NCBI GenBank assembly: GCA_945870985.1
Contig: CAMBUH010000002.1
Coordinates: 1-39,744, forward strand
Reading direction: 5' to 3'
Length of the DNA: 39,744 bases
Origin: Chitinophaga pinensis
GTDB taxonomy: Bacteria > Bacteroidota > Bacteroidia > Chitinophagales > Chitinophagaceae
Part shown: in pieces, positions 1 to 8,603 of the stretch
Layout of the letters: the number at the start of each line of letters is the position of its first letter
How positions within the stretch are numbered: position 1 is the first letter of the stretch
Translations under genes and position numbers: made by a program
The notes under the pieces: generated by a model
The model's input: only the letters and a program-made list of their open reading frames with translations
Told to the model about the DNA's origin: nothing
Databases searched by the model: none

Positions 1-475
1 CAATGGTAGCCGTTTGCTCGGGAATTCGACCATGTGCTCCCGGAAATCCGTTGGCACCCTCTGTAATAGCAGCATTACCCGTAAGGTGATGGTTTCTACC
101 GGTTAATAAAGTAGAACGAGTAGGAGAACATAAGGCAGTGGTGTGCCATTGGGTATAAATCAACCCGTTTTTAGCTAATTTGTCTAAAGTAGGCATATTG
201 ATGGCCCCTCCGTAGGTTGACCAAGAAGCCAATCCAGTATCATCATATAATACGAATAAAATATTGGGAGCCCCAACAGGTGCTCTTTTAGGGGTGTAAG
301 CTGCCCAATCGGCTTTAGACTTGCGAATGTCTAAATCGATCACTCCCTTAAAGTTTTCTTTTCTTACTTGGGTTGGGTCGGCCTGTGAGTGCGCATTCGA
401 AACGGCGACTAATAAAATTCCCACCCAAACCAATCTGGCGGCTGCCGCCAGCATTTTAGTGATGTTAACTTTCAT
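1..475 (-). CDS. Arylsulfatase, N-terminal part (runs off the window)
   Basis: This is the first ~158 codons of a sulfatase whose 3' part lies outside the window; it is absent from the ORF track for that reason. After the ATG at 473-475 comes a basic, hydrophobic leader (about residues 1-30, ending near SNAHSQA), so export is likely. Residues 71-79 (NILFVLYDD) carry the metal-binding Asp pair, and CSPTRSTLLTGR near residue 116 is the C-x-P-x-R signature whose Cys is converted to formylglycine in family members. The HTTALCSPTR...GRNHH pattern matches the large arylsulfatase class. It hydrolyses sulfate esters, but the substrate cannot be read from this part. The AraC-type regulator gene lies 100 bp upstream on the same strand. 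Confidence 0.9.
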   Translation of the reverse strand, partial: MKVNITKMLAAAARLVWVGILLVAVSNAHSQADPTQVRKENFKGVIDLDIRKSKADWAAYTPKRAPVGAPNILFVLYDDTGLASWSTYGGAINMPTLDKLAKNGLIYTQWHTTALCSPTRSTLLTGRNHHLTGNAAITEGANGFPGAHGRIPEQTATI

Positions 476-575
476 ATTACAGATTTTGAGTGCATAATAG
501 TTGAAAAAGCTTTAATTGCTTAGTGAAATGACTAAAATTATGTAACAATTTTGGAATTAGAAACAAAACAGCTCG

Positions 576-1814
576 TTAACTGTTGTTTTTAGTTACAAAA
601 TCAGAGGGTGTGAGACCGGTTTTCTTTTTTACCGCCCGGATAAATGAGGCCCGGGTATTAAAGCCGGCTTCCTTACCAAGGGCTTCCAGTTTGTACTGGG
701 AATTGGCGTCTGGTTGCTTTACCAGATCTAGGAAAAAATCTACCCGATATTCATTTATTAGTTCATTGAAGTTTTTTCCATATTCCTGGTTAATAAATGC
801 TGAAAGCAGGTAAGAGGGGATACTAACTTCGTTGGAAAGGTCGGATATGGTATAACCGGTTTTGCGGTAAGGACTATTCACAAGTAAATGATTTTCCAAT
901 ACCTGCCGGATGGTATTCCCCTGATCTACCGACAGATAAATTTTTTTCTTATCAATAGCTACTGTAGAAGGATCTGCAGATTCAGTTGCCAGTTCAGTTT
1001 GGTCAGGTATTGGGGCATCGGAAGCGGGTGCCACCGGTTGCTGCAACCATCCCCGCATTCCATATAAAATAGATGGCCTGTATAATAAATAGGAGCAAAT
1101 AAATAGAATAGTAAATGCGATGGTAAACAACACCAACAGATTCAGGTCGGCAGGCATTACCATATGAAAGAAAACCTGAAAAACAATCAGAATACAAAAT
1201 ACCAGCATGGTTAAACTAAAGAGCACCAACCATTTATAGTTGGTAATATTCTGATGATTCCCCTCATTCCGATAAATGATGGGCCGCCATTTGTAAAGAA
1301 TGCGCATTTGTGCAAAGGCACTGGCCACAATCACCCCCACCCGCATCCATACCCCCAACCCATCGTAAAGTAGGGATTCAGGCTCTACGATAATCAGTTT
1401 ACGGTTGGCAATTATTTTCTCAAGAATAACTTGCTTTTCGGCTGAGGATAGCACAAAAAATGGAATCAGGCATGCAGTATGGATGAGGCCGGGTATAAAC
1501 CAGAGCAAATCCTTCTTTCGAAACCAAAAATTCTGCTCCAACACACTGCGAACATACAAATAGCCAAAGGGGGCAAAGCAAAAAGATGCCCAGGCTACGA
1601 TTCGCCAGGTATGTGGAAACTGAAGAAAAAAAGAGGTGGTCATCAAACTGTAATTCAGCGCAAGCAGGGAGAAACAGCCTAAATATCCGGCCAGTAGCCG
1701 ATTGGGGAATATATCCGTTTGGTTAACGGTTAGCAGCATCACTGATACCAATAAACCTAATAAAGCCACAAAAAATACAATGGTAAATGGCCAATTAATT
1801 ACTTCATTCATCAT
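576..1814 (-). CDS. Membrane-anchored AraC-family transcriptional regulator
   Basis: The protein is about 412 aa. Roughly the first 240 residues form a run of hydrophobic segments (about six or seven candidate transmembrane helices). A hydrophilic linker follows, then a C-terminal AraC/XylS DNA-binding domain: GYTISDLSNEVSIP forms the first helix-turn-helix and KLEALGKEAGFNTRASF the second, ending in KKKTGLTPSDF. The track starts at a GTG (1820); the ATG at 1812-1814, two codons later, looks more natural. A TACCTTA box lies about 35 bp upstream (1853-1859, minus). Membrane-fused AraC regulators of this type occur in many Bacteroidota, but their ligands are mostly unknown. The sulfatase gene starts 100 bp downstream on the same strand and could be a target or co-transcribed (inference). 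Confidence 0.85.
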   Translation of the reverse strand: MMNEVINWPFTIVFFVALLGLLVSVMLLTVNQTDIFPNRLLAGYLGCFSLLALNYSLMTTSFFLQFPHTWRIVAWASFCFAPFGYLYVRSVLEQNFWFRKKDLLWFIPGLIHTACLIPFFVLSSAEKQVILEKIIANRKLIIVEPESLLYDGLGVWMRVGVIVASAFAQMRILYKWRPIIYRNEGNHQNITNYKWLVLFSLTMLVFCILIVFQVFFHMVMPADLNLLVLFTIAFTILFICSYLLYRPSILYGMRGWLQQPVAPASDAPIPDQTELATESADPSTVAIDKKKIYLSVDQGNTIRQVLENHLLVNSPYRKTGYTISDLSNEVSIPSYLLSAFINQEYGKNFNELINEYRVDFFLDLVKQPDANSQYKLEALGKEAGFNTRASFIRAVKKKTGLTPSDFVTKNNS

Positions 1815-2065
1815 AAACACTTCACTTGTTTCTTCAAATATTTACTGGCGTAAGGTACATCCTTAATCAAGATAAAAGATTTACCGGACTTTATTTAAAA
1901 ACTACCTAGAAAAAATCTATCCATTTACGCACAAAATATCCTTTTAAATCCAGCTCATTAACCTGAAAACTCCATACAACCAGGCCTTGCAAATAAAACG
2001 CGCTGAGCGCAAAGAAAAGGCCAAGATACATAACACAAAAAAATATACATAAGCATTGCTCTACT

Positions 2066-2200
2066 CCCCAGCCTCATCCCATACCATACCCTCGGATTTT
2101 AATCCGCCTATAAAGAGGCGTAGCCTCGCCCCATATTATTCCAACGGATTTTAATCCGTTGATAAAAAAACCCCAGCCTCGCCCAATATTTTATCAATGG
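2066..2200. repeat. REP-like tandem repeat, about 2.6 units of 52-53 bp
   Basis: The core AGCCTC recurs at 2070, 2122 and 2175. In the first two units it is followed 17 bp later by a hairpin: CGGATT-TT-AATCCG at 2093-2106, and the longer CAACGGATT-TT-AATCCGTTG at 2142-2161. A second small hairpin, GAGGC-GTA-GCCTC, spans 2115-2127. The third unit keeps AGCCTCGCCC but has lost the hairpin. Short intergenic palindromes of the AACGGATT...AATCCGTT kind resemble REP elements mobilised by REP-associated tyrosine transposases. No transposase is present in the window, so that link is inference. Confidence 0.7.
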
Positions 2201-2253
2201 ATAATAGCTAACTATCTTTAATATTATCCCCCTGTTATTTCGGGTATTAATTG

Positions 2254-2261
2254 TACCTTTG
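2254..2261 (+). promoter_or_regulatory. -7 promoter box of trigger factor gene
   Basis: TACCTTTG is an exact match to the Bacteroidota -7 consensus TAnnTTTG and lies 31 bp before the ATG at 2293. No clear -33 TTTG is visible at the usual spacing. Confidence 0.6.
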
Positions 2262-2292
2262 CCGGCTCAAAAACAAGCAAAAAAGCACTCCC

Positions 2293-3654
2293 ATGGCCAC
2301 GATAACCCGAGAAAACATCAGCTTACTAAACGACAAACTTACCATAACCCTTGCAAAGCAAGATTATCTGTCAGGCTTTGAGCAAAGTTTGAAGAAATAT
2401 GCCAAAAATGCCAATATCCCTGGTTTCAGAAAAGGCATGGTGCCGGCTGGACTGGTAAAAAAGATGTATGGCCAGGGTGTTTTTAGTGAGGAAGTGCTTA
2501 GAAAGGTGGAAAATGAGCTGAATAAATATATGCAGGAAGAGCAGTTAGACATTTTTGCTCAGCCGCTTCCCCTTGCTGATTTTGCCCCTCAGTTAGATAT
2601 GAACCAGCCCGGAGATTACCAATTCGAGTTTGAAATTGGTCTTAAACCCAAACTAGATTTGAAACCAGAAGCTCTAAAAGTTACCCGCTATGTGGTGAAT
2701 GTAACCGATGAAATGATTCAGGAAGAATTGGAAAATCTGCAAAGAAGAAATGGGGAAAGATCCGAAACGGAAACCATCACCGGCAAAGATGATGTGTTGC
2801 AGGTTACATTTTTACAGGTTGATGAAGCAGGAACTGAAGTAGAAAATGGGGTAAAGAAAGATACCAGCTTATTGGTAACCGATTTTACGGATACTTTACA
2901 GCAGCAACTAATTGGAAGTAATCAGCAAAATGCTCCCACCCTCACGCTGGAAGCTGCTTTCAGCGAGAAACATTTAGGCGCTATTTGTTCTGAACTGGGC
3001 ATGCAGGAGTCGCAAAAAAATCAGCCCTTGCGTATGCAAATCAATAAAATTACGCATATAACCCTTGCCCCATTAGATGAGGAGTTCTTCGAAAAAGCTT
3101 ATCCGGGTAAAGAAATCAAAACAGCGGCCGAATTAAGAGAAGCTATCCGGGAAACGATTGCTGTCCATTTTGCTCAACAAGCTAAAAACCAGGTATTCGA
3201 TCAAATTTACCATACCCTGGTAGATCATACCCCTATGGAATTCCCTGAGAATTTTCTAAAACGCTGGTTGCAGCAAGGGGGAGAAAAACCCAAAACTGCC
3301 GAAGAAGCTGAAAAAGAATACCCTTCATTTGCCAATCAACTAAAGTGGACGCTGATCAGTAATCAGGTGATACAAGACAATAAAATTGAGGTAACCCCCG
3401 ACGATATCCGAGATTTTGCTAAAATGCAGTTGTTCAGCTATATGGGTGGCCAGCTAGATATGATGGGGGAAAACAAACAGTGGGTAGAAGATTATGCCAA
3501 CCGTATGTTGCAAGACAAAAAGTTTGTGGAAGACAGTTATCACCGTATCAGTACCGATAAAATGTTTCAGTGGCTGGAAGGGAAGGTAAATGCCACAGAA
3601 GAGCCGATTACCCGGGAAGCTTTTGCCGAAAAACTGCATCACCACTCCCACTAA
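2293..3654 (+). CDS. tig: Trigger factor (ribosome-associated chaperone)
   Basis: The protein is 453 aa from the ATG at 2293. The track start at 2251 is a TTG lying just ahead of the -7 box and is not credible. Residues 1-110 form the ribosome-binding domain, with the signature loop GFRKGMVP at about 44-51 (E. coli GFRKGKVP). The middle (about 150-245) corresponds to the FKBP-like domain but is divergent, as is usual in this phylum. The C-terminal helical arms (about 260-430) form the chaperone cradle. The tail HHHSH may bind metal incidentally. The role is to cradle nascent chains at the ribosomal exit. It is followed by clpP and clpX in the widely conserved tig-clpP-clpX order. Confidence 0.95.
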   Translation: MATITRENISLLNDKLTITLAKQDYLSGFEQSLKKYAKNANIPGFRKGMVPAGLVKKMYGQGVFSEEVLRKVENELNKYMQEEQLDIFAQPLPLADFAPQLDMNQPGDYQFEFEIGLKPKLDLKPEALKVTRYVVNVTDEMIQEELENLQRRNGERSETETITGKDDVLQVTFLQVDEAGTEVENGVKKDTSLLVTDFTDTLQQQLIGSNQQNAPTLTLEAAFSEKHLGAICSELGMQESQKNQPLRMQINKITHITLAPLDEEFFEKAYPGKEIKTAAELREAIRETIAVHFAQQAKNQVFDQIYHTLVDHTPMEFPENFLKRWLQQGGEKPKTAEEAEKEYPSFANQLKWTLISNQVIQDNKIEVTPDDIRDFAKMQLFSYMGGQLDMMGENKQWVEDYANRMLQDKKFVEDSYHRISTDKMFQWLEGKVNATEEPITREAFAEKLHHHSH

Positions 3655-3808
3655 GCAATCGTGCCATAATAGGCTGATATTGTGACAATTATTGAATAAT
3701 TACTTGGCGGAAACTGACTAGTTGTCGCTCCTTTACTCTTGCACAGATTTTGTAAGGCTATATCCGGCAAGGGTAAATCTCTTATCTTCAAAGCGCAAAT
3801 ACATACAT

Positions 3809-4504
3809 ATGAATACGGGAAAAGAATTTGAACAATATGCAGTAAAACACCGGGGTATCAGCAGTGGCACCCTGCACAATTACCGTCAACAGGGCTTTAC
3901 CAACCTTACACCCTATATTATTGAAGAGCGACCCCTGAATGTAGCCAGTATGGATGTATTCAGTCGTTTGATGATGGATAGAATTATATTCCTAGGCGAG
4001 GGAATCAACGACTATGTTGCTAATATAGTAACTGCGCAGTTGCTTTTTTTAGAAAGTACCGACCGCACCCGTGATATTCAGATGTACATCAACAGCCCCG
4101 GTGGAAGCGTATATGCTGGGTTGGGTATCTATGATACGATGCAGTTTATTAGTCCGGATGTAGCCACCATTTGCACCGGAATGGCCGCTAGTATGGGTCA
4201 GATATTGTTATGTGCCGGCGTACCCGGAAAAAGAACCGCCCTAAAACATGCCCGCGTAATGATTCACCAGCCTAGCGGAGCCATTGGAGGACAGGCTACC
4301 GATATCGAAATCACCGCACGTGAAATTAAAAAACTAAGAGAAGAGCTATATACCATAACTGCACACCATACTGGCAAGCCGTTAGAAGTAATTACCAAAG
4401 ACAGCGACCGCGATTTTTGGATGACGGCCCAGGAAGCCAAAGACTATGGCTTAATTGATGAAGTGCTGTTAACGAATCCACGCAAAGAGAAAATCAAAAA
4501 ATAA
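3809..4504 (+). CDS. clpP: ATP-dependent Clp protease proteolytic subunit, copy 1
   Basis: The protein is 231 aa starting at ATG 3809; the track start at 3722 adds 29 implausible residues. It is the serine peptidase of the ClpXP/ClpAP barrel. The catalytic triad is visible: S128 in GMAASMG, H153 in MIHQPSG and D202 in DSDRDFW. The oxyanion-loop region [10 protein letters not shown] is intact. The N terminus carries a Bacteroidota-type extension (KHRGISSG...) ahead of the axial-loop segment [21 protein letters not shown] second clpP gene begins 30 bp downstream, so the two should be co-transcribed and could form mixed rings (inference). Confidence 0.93.
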   Translation: MNTGKEFEQYAVKHRGISSGTLHNYRQQGFTNLTPYIIEERPLNVASMDVFSRLMMDRIIFLGEGINDYVANIVTAQLLFLESTDRTRDIQMYINSPGGSVYAGLGIYDTMQFISPDVATICTGMAASMGQILLCAGVPGKRTALKHARVMIHQPSGAIGGQATDIEITAREIKKLREELYTITAHHTGKPLEVITKDSDRDFWMTAQEAKDYGLIDEVLLTNPRKEKIKK

Positions 4505-4534
4505 TACCCTTCCCTACCCCTAAATACAACCAAC

Positions 4535-5176
4535 ATGAACCTGAATAATATAACTACCCGCATGCATTGGCAAAATGAAGATGACGATGAGCAGGAAAAC
4601 AAAGAAGAGAAAAATGAACAATTGGGTGCGATGATGATGAAAAAGCTGGATACCCTGTTTTTTCAAAAAAGAACGATCTATCTATGGGGAGTGGTAAATG
4701 ACAAATCTGCCCGCGAAATCGTTACCAAATTACTCTTGCTGGATGCCGACAAACCCGGTGAAGAAATTAAGTTCTATATCAATAGTCCGGGTGGAATAGT
4801 AACCAGCGGTATGGTTATTCATGATACCATGCAATTAATTAAAAGTCCGGTAAGTACTACCTGTATGGGGCTGGCTGCCAGTATGGGATCTATTCTGTTA
4901 AGTGCAGGTACCAAAGGAAAAAGAGCTATTTTCCCCCATGGAGAAGTTATGATCCATCAACCCAGTCTGGGAGGGTATTACCAGGCCAGCAGTGCTGATA
5001 TTGAAATCCAAGCCAACCAAATCAGAAAAACCAAAGAAATCGGTGCCCGTATTCTGGCCGACAATTGCGGTAAAACCGTAGACCAGATTATGAAAGATTT
5101 CGACCGGGACTACTGGATGAATGCCCAGGAAGCCGTTAATTATGGCATTGTAGATGCCGTATTAACCAAATTATAG
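4535..5176 (+). CDS. ATP-dependent Clp protease proteolytic subunit, copy 2 (divergent N terminus)
   Basis: The protein is 213 aa. It is clearly ClpP-like with an intact triad: S116 in GLAASMG, H141 in MIHQPSL, D192 in DFDRDYW. The N terminus differs sharply from copy 1: a very acidic stretch (NEDDDEQENKEEKNEQ, residues 14-29) and LGAMMMKKLDTLFFQKRTIYLWG replace the usual axial-loop segment, and the DIYSRLL-type motif is missing. In ClpP the axial loop gates the pore and contacts ClpX, so this copy may be gated or docked differently. Whether it makes its own 14-mer or mixes with copy 1 cannot be told from sequence. A likely terminator follows at 5204-5238. Confidence 0.9.
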   Translation: MNLNNITTRMHWQNEDDDEQENKEEKNEQLGAMMMKKLDTLFFQKRTIYLWGVVNDKSAREIVTKLLLLDADKPGEEIKFYINSPGGIVTSGMVIHDTMQLIKSPVSTTCMGLAASMGSILLSAGTKGKRAIFPHGEVMIHQPSLGGYYQASSADIEIQANQIRKTKEIGARILADNCGKTVDQIMKDFDRDYWMNAQEAVNYGIVDAVLTKL

Positions 5177-5203
5177 GGGGTTTTTTCACTATTTTCTGTC
5201 AAT

Positions 5204-5238
5204 CTGCCCATTCTTTCAAATAGAAGGGTAGGTTTTTT
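5204..5238 (+). terminator. Intrinsic terminator between clpP copy 2 and clpX
   Basis: CTGCCC-a-TTCT pairs with AGAAGGGTAG as a 10-bp stem with one bulged A and one G-U pair, a 7-nt loop (TTCAAAT) and a TTTTTT tail. It lies 28 bp after the stop of the second clpP gene, so clpX is probably transcribed mainly from its own promoter. Confidence 0.6.
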
Positions 5239-5289
5239 CGTTATTTTACACGCGCTACACATTATTATTTTCTACCAACGGTACTATTT

Positions 5290-6537
5290 ATGGCTAAAAT
5301 TGCATCACCACTTCATTGTTCTTTCTGCGGCCGCAGCCGAGAAGAGGTTAAAATTTTGATTGCCGGGCAGGACGGTCACATTTGTGAAAACTGTGTAGAA
5401 CATGCCCGGGAAATCATCGAGCAGGAAATTAACGTTAAGCAGGAAATCAGTTCGGTAGGAGGTAGTCATAAATTGCAGGTTAGGAAACCCCTGGAAATCA
5501 AGAAATTTTTAGATGAATATGTGATAGGGCAGGATGAGGCCAAAAAAGTATTATCTGTAGCCGTATATAACCACTTTAAGAGAGTAAACACTAAATCGGT
5601 ATTGTCGGATGATGTAGAAATTGAAAAGAGTAATATCATCATGGTGGGTGAAACCGGAACCGGTAAAACCCTTCTGGCAAAAACCATCGCCCGTTTGTTA
5701 AATGTACCCTTTGCCATTGTAGATGCTACAGTATTTACCGAAGCCGGTTATGTAGGAGAGGATGTGGAAAGTATGCTTACCCGCCTATTACAAAACTGCA
5801 ACTATGATGTTACGGCAGCTGAAAGAGGCATTGTATATGTAGATGAGTTGGATAAGATTGCCCGCAAAGGCGATAACCCCTCCATCACCCGAGATGTAAG
5901 CGGAGAAGGGGTTCAGCAAGGTTTATTAAAGATGTTAGAAGGAACAGAAGTACTTGTGCCCCCGCAAGGCGGACGGAAACATCCTGAACAAAAAATGATT
6001 AAAGTTGACACGAAAAATATTCTCTTCATCTGTGGGGGTGCATTCGATGGGATTGATAAAGTGATTGCTCGCCGCGTGAATACCAATGCAATTGGATTTA
6101 GTGTAAATAAAGATGAGCAGGAAAATCAACGTAAAAATTTATTGCAGTTTATTAATGCACAGGATTTAAAATCCTTTGGATTGATACCCGAGTTGCTTGG
6201 TCGATTGCCGGTAATTACTTACCTGAATCCACTCGACCAAGAAACCCTTCGCAATATCCTTACCGAGCCGAAAAACTCCCTGATTCGTCAGTTTAAGCGC
6301 CTCTTCGAAATGGAGGGGATACAATTGCAAATTGATTCGGAAGTGCTCGACTTTATGGTAACCAAGGCACTTGAATATAAATTGGGCGCTCGCGGATTGC
6401 GAAGCATCTGTGAAAGTATTCTTACTGATGCCATGTTCGAATTACCTGGAACCGCTACCCGTCATTTACACATTACCCTAGCGTACGCCGAGCAAATGTT
6501 TAATAAGAGCAAACTGAGTGCATTAAAAGTCGCTTAA
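5290..6537 (+). CDS. clpX: ATP-dependent Clp protease ATP-binding subunit ClpX
   Basis: The protein is 415 aa, the normal length. The N-terminal C4 zinc-binding domain has C10, C13, C32 and C35 (CSFCGRS...CENC). The AAA+ module has Walker A GETGTGKT (about 120-127; Glu where E. coli has Pro), the pore loop GYVGEDVES and Walker [10 protein letters not shown] (about 181-189). The RKH loop is GGRKHPEQ. The ClpP-docking IGF tripeptide is present at about 268-270 (NAIGFS). ClpX unfolds tagged substrates and feeds them to ClpP. It lies downstream of two clpP genes but behind a probable terminator. Confidence 0.97.
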   Translation: MAKIASPLHCSFCGRSREEVKILIAGQDGHICENCVEHAREIIEQEINVKQEISSVGGSHKLQVRKPLEIKKFLDEYVIGQDEAKKVLSVAVYNHFKRVNTKSVLSDDVEIEKSNIIMVGETGTGKTLLAKTIARLLNVPFAIVDATVFTEAGYVGEDVESMLTRLLQNCNYDVTAAERGIVYVDELDKIARKGDNPSITRDVSGEGVQQGLLKMLEGTEVLVPPQGGRKHPEQKMIKVDTKNILFICGGAFDGIDKVIARRVNTNAIGFSVNKDEQENQRKNLLQFINAQDLKSFGLIPELLGRLPVITYLNPLDQETLRNILTEPKNSLIRQFKRLFEMEGIQLQIDSEVLDFMVTKALEYKLGARGLRSICESILTDAMFELPGTATRHLHITLAYAEQMFNKSKLSALKVA

Positions 6538-6641
6538 GCGCGTCTCCCCATACTCTCCATTAACAGTGGGCATAACTTTCGGGAATCATTCGAGGGTAGT
6601 AATTTAATTTTACAACGTATCATTCAATTTATACCCTTTAT

Positions 6642-6809
6642 ATGCAGGAACTCATTAACAAGCTGATAAAAGAGGCCGGAATTACTCCCGAGCAAGCTAA
6701 AAAAGCTATTCAAAGTATTGCCGGATTTGTAAAAGAAAAATTCCCTATGCTGGGCGGGGCCGTAGATCAAATTTTTTCCGCTGGTAGTCAACCCGACGAC
6801 ACCATTTAG
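6642..6809 (+). CDS. Small helical protein of unknown function (55 aa)
   Basis: This ORF is below the track's length cutoff. Translation gives MQELINKLIKEAGITPEQ... ending SAGSQPDDTI. It reads as two amphipathic helices joined by GITPEQ, with the motif FVKEKFPMLGGAVDQIF, and has no Cys or signal peptide. It starts 104 bp after clpX, on the same strand, and its stop is 5 bp from the convergent stop of the helix-hairpin-helix gene. Similar short proteins with a KFPMLGG-type motif are remembered from other Bacteroidota, but no function can be given. The coding call rests on length, composition and tight packing. Confidence 0.6.
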   Translation: MQELINKLIKEAGITPEQAKKAIQSIAGFVKEKFPMLGGAVDQIFSAGSQPDDTI

Positions 6810-6814
6810 GATTC

Positions 6815-7723
6815 CTACTGAATTTGCACCCGATTGCCGAGTATTGTTAACAACGAATCGTTGATGAATACCAGTTGGCGCAAGCCATTGAGGTTTAGAA
6901 AAGGACCATTTTGTTGCCGGTACACAACAATCGCCTGTGCAATTTCGAAATCAATACCCCCAATCTGTGATAAACGCTGCGCAGATAACGTGTTCAAATT
7001 AGGTTTCCCTTTTTCTGCAACCGATAAGCGCAGATAAGGTAACAGCTTCTTATATACAGAATCAGCCAACCCATACACCTGACGAAGATCTTCTACAGAA
7101 CGAAATCCTCCCAATCGCTGTCGGTAATGAATGATTCGTTTGCTTAAAACCTTACCAATGCCCGGCAATGATGCCCAGGCTGCCGAATCTGCCCCATTCA
7201 TATCTATTGCCGAATATTCGACAGGCGATGTGTTGGAAGTTTGCCTGTGTGGATAAATGGAAGCAGGTTTCTCTAGCCTTATATAGGGTAATAATCGCTC
7301 CACATCCGATTCGCTTATTCCCCAAATTTTTCGAAGATCGTTAGGTTGCCGAAACCTGCCGCCCTTACTAATATAGCGCTGAATAGTTCGGGCAGTTTTT
7401 GCAGGTAGACCCATAGCAATCCAATCATCCTCCTGTAGTTGGTTAGGATTAAATGCGTGCAGAACAATATTGTTTCGATTATGAACTCCTTCCGTTTCGG
7501 CAGCAATAACTGTTTCAGAACTAGTTGGTAACAGACTATCCGCTGCAAACTGTGTTAACTGAAATCGGATGGCTTTTTGCTCTTTAGATGGGGGCATTAT
7601 TAAATGATACCAATAAGGGGCCGTTAAGAAAACACTCATAAGTACCATAAAACTTACCAGTGCTATTCGTTCATTTTTGCTGAAAACAAAAAAAGATTGC
7701 CAATGCGATTGCATATTTTCCAT
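6815..7723 (-). CDS. Membrane-anchored protein with three ComEA-like helix-hairpin-helix repeats
   Basis: The protein is 302 aa. One transmembrane segment lies at about residues 19-42 (ALVSFMVLMSVFLTAPYWY). Three helix-hairpin-helix units follow: about 90-147 (FNPNQLQEDDWIAMGLP...), 172-230 (ASLPGIGKVLSKRIIHYR) and 240-300 (LNTLSAQRLSQIGGIDF). The middle unit has the classic GIGxxxAxxII-type turn. ComEA-type domains bind double-stranded DNA and serve in DNA uptake. Single-pass HhH proteins like this are common in Bacteroidota, and a link to competence is only inferred. It lies downstream of the MBL-fold gene on the same strand (44 bp gap). Confidence 0.85.
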   Translation of the reverse strand: MENMQSHWQSFFVFSKNERIALVSFMVLMSVFLTAPYWYHLIMPPSKEQKAIRFQLTQFAADSLLPTSSETVIAAETEGVHNRNNIVLHAFNPNQLQEDDWIAMGLPAKTARTIQRYISKGGRFRQPNDLRKIWGISESDVERLLPYIRLEKPASIYPHRQTSNTSPVEYSAIDMNGADSAAWASLPGIGKVLSKRIIHYRQRLGGFRSVEDLRQVYGLADSVYKKLLPYLRLSVAEKGKPNLNTLSAQRLSQIGGIDFEIAQAIVVYRQQNGPFLNLNGLRQLVFINDSLLTILGNRVQIQ

Positions 7724-7767
7724 TTTGCCGGCTTAGGAATACCGGGTAGCTAATATTCGAGCGGAAA

Positions 7768-8553
7768 TCAGCAGTTGCCGAGGGTTAGTTCCAATCCATC
7801 ATACCCGAGGTGGAAAGTAGGGGGTAATTCGGCAGAAACGGTGGCATGTGTTCCCAGTTGATGACTGATATGGGTAAAATACACTTCCGGTATCTGAAGC
7901 GATTCTGCCACTTGAATTGCTTCAGCAAGTGTAAAATGCGACAGGTGTTTTTCTCTTCTAAGGGCATTCAGAATTAGTATACGCGAGCCCCTGATTTTTT
8001 CCATTTCTTCCGGCTCAATGCGATTGGCATCGGTTATATAGGTAATATCTCCCAATCTAAATCCCAATACCGGCATGCGATGGTGCCATACTTCAATGGG
8101 CTGAATAGGAATATCACCCACCAAAAAGGGCTTATTATCAATGGGCTCAATACGTATTTCTGGTATACCCGGATAAGTTAAATCGGCAAATGCATAATAG
8201 TAGTCTCTTCGCAATGCCTCCTCCGTTAAAGAATTGGCATATAAAGGCATGGCCTTTTTGTTGAAAAAGTTGTAAGCACGAATATCATCTAAGCCGGCGA
8301 TATGATCTTTATGCGGATGTGTATATAGCACAGCATCTAGCTGTAAAGTGCGACTGCGCAACATCTGATACCGAAAATCGGGTGTGGTGTCTATTACCAA
8401 AGTGGTGGTGGGTGAGCTTACCCGTATACTGCTTCGCAAACGATTATCACGAGGGTCGGTGGATAGGCAAACGGCACATGTACAACCAATCATAGGAACC
8501 CCTGAACTGGTTCCGGATCCCAAAAAAGTTATATGTAACTCGGGTGCAATCAC
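7768..8553 (-). CDS. MBL-fold metallo-hydrolase, PhnP-like
   Basis: The protein is about 261 aa and starts at GTG 8553; no upstream ATG is in frame before a stop. The metallo-beta-lactamase motif THPHKDHIAG supplies H79, H81, D83 and H84. The N terminus LGSGTSSGVPMIGCTCAVC resembles the PhnP/cyclic phosphodiesterase branch of the fold, whose members bear a Cys/His structural metal site near the start. The C-terminal YFTHISHQLG supplies further metal ligands. It is probably a cytoplasmic phosphodiesterase; the substrate is unknown. It lies between the small conserved protein and the HhH gene in a minus-strand run headed by porX. Confidence 0.88.
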   Translation of the reverse strand: MIAPELHITFLGSGTSSGVPMIGCTCAVCLSTDPRDNRLRSSIRVSSPTTTLVIDTTPDFRYQMLRSRTLQLDAVLYTHPHKDHIAGLDDIRAYNFFNKKAMPLYANSLTEEALRRDYYYAFADLTYPGIPEIRIEPIDNKPFLVGDIPIQPIEVWHHRMPVLGFRLGDITYITDANRIEPEEMEKIRGSRILILNALRREKHLSHFTLAEAIQVAESLQIPEVYFTHISHQLGTHATVSAELPPTFHLGYDGLELTLGNC

Positions 8554-8603
8554 CCAACAAATCTAGTATAAATGGAAAGGAAAAGATTACGTATTTACCG
8601 AAA

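Larger units (their letters stand above)
1815..2292. other. Intergenic region, 478 bp, no gene seen
   Basis: No convincing ORF or RNA gene is present on either strand. The left end holds the probable promoter of the AraC-type gene (TACCTTA on the minus strand near 1853-1859). The middle (about 1861-2060) is AT-rich and featureless to the eye. The right half holds the REP-like tandem repeat and then the trigger factor promoter. Confidence 0.7.

Noticed and set aside
441-457. GC-rich palindrome CTGGCGGC-T-GCCGCCAG region in the sulfatase leader
   Set aside because: It falls on the Ala-rich signal peptide codons and is best explained by them.
2066-2200. Possible CRISPR array
   Set aside because: The repeats are adjacent degenerate hairpin units with no unique spacers and no cas genes nearby.
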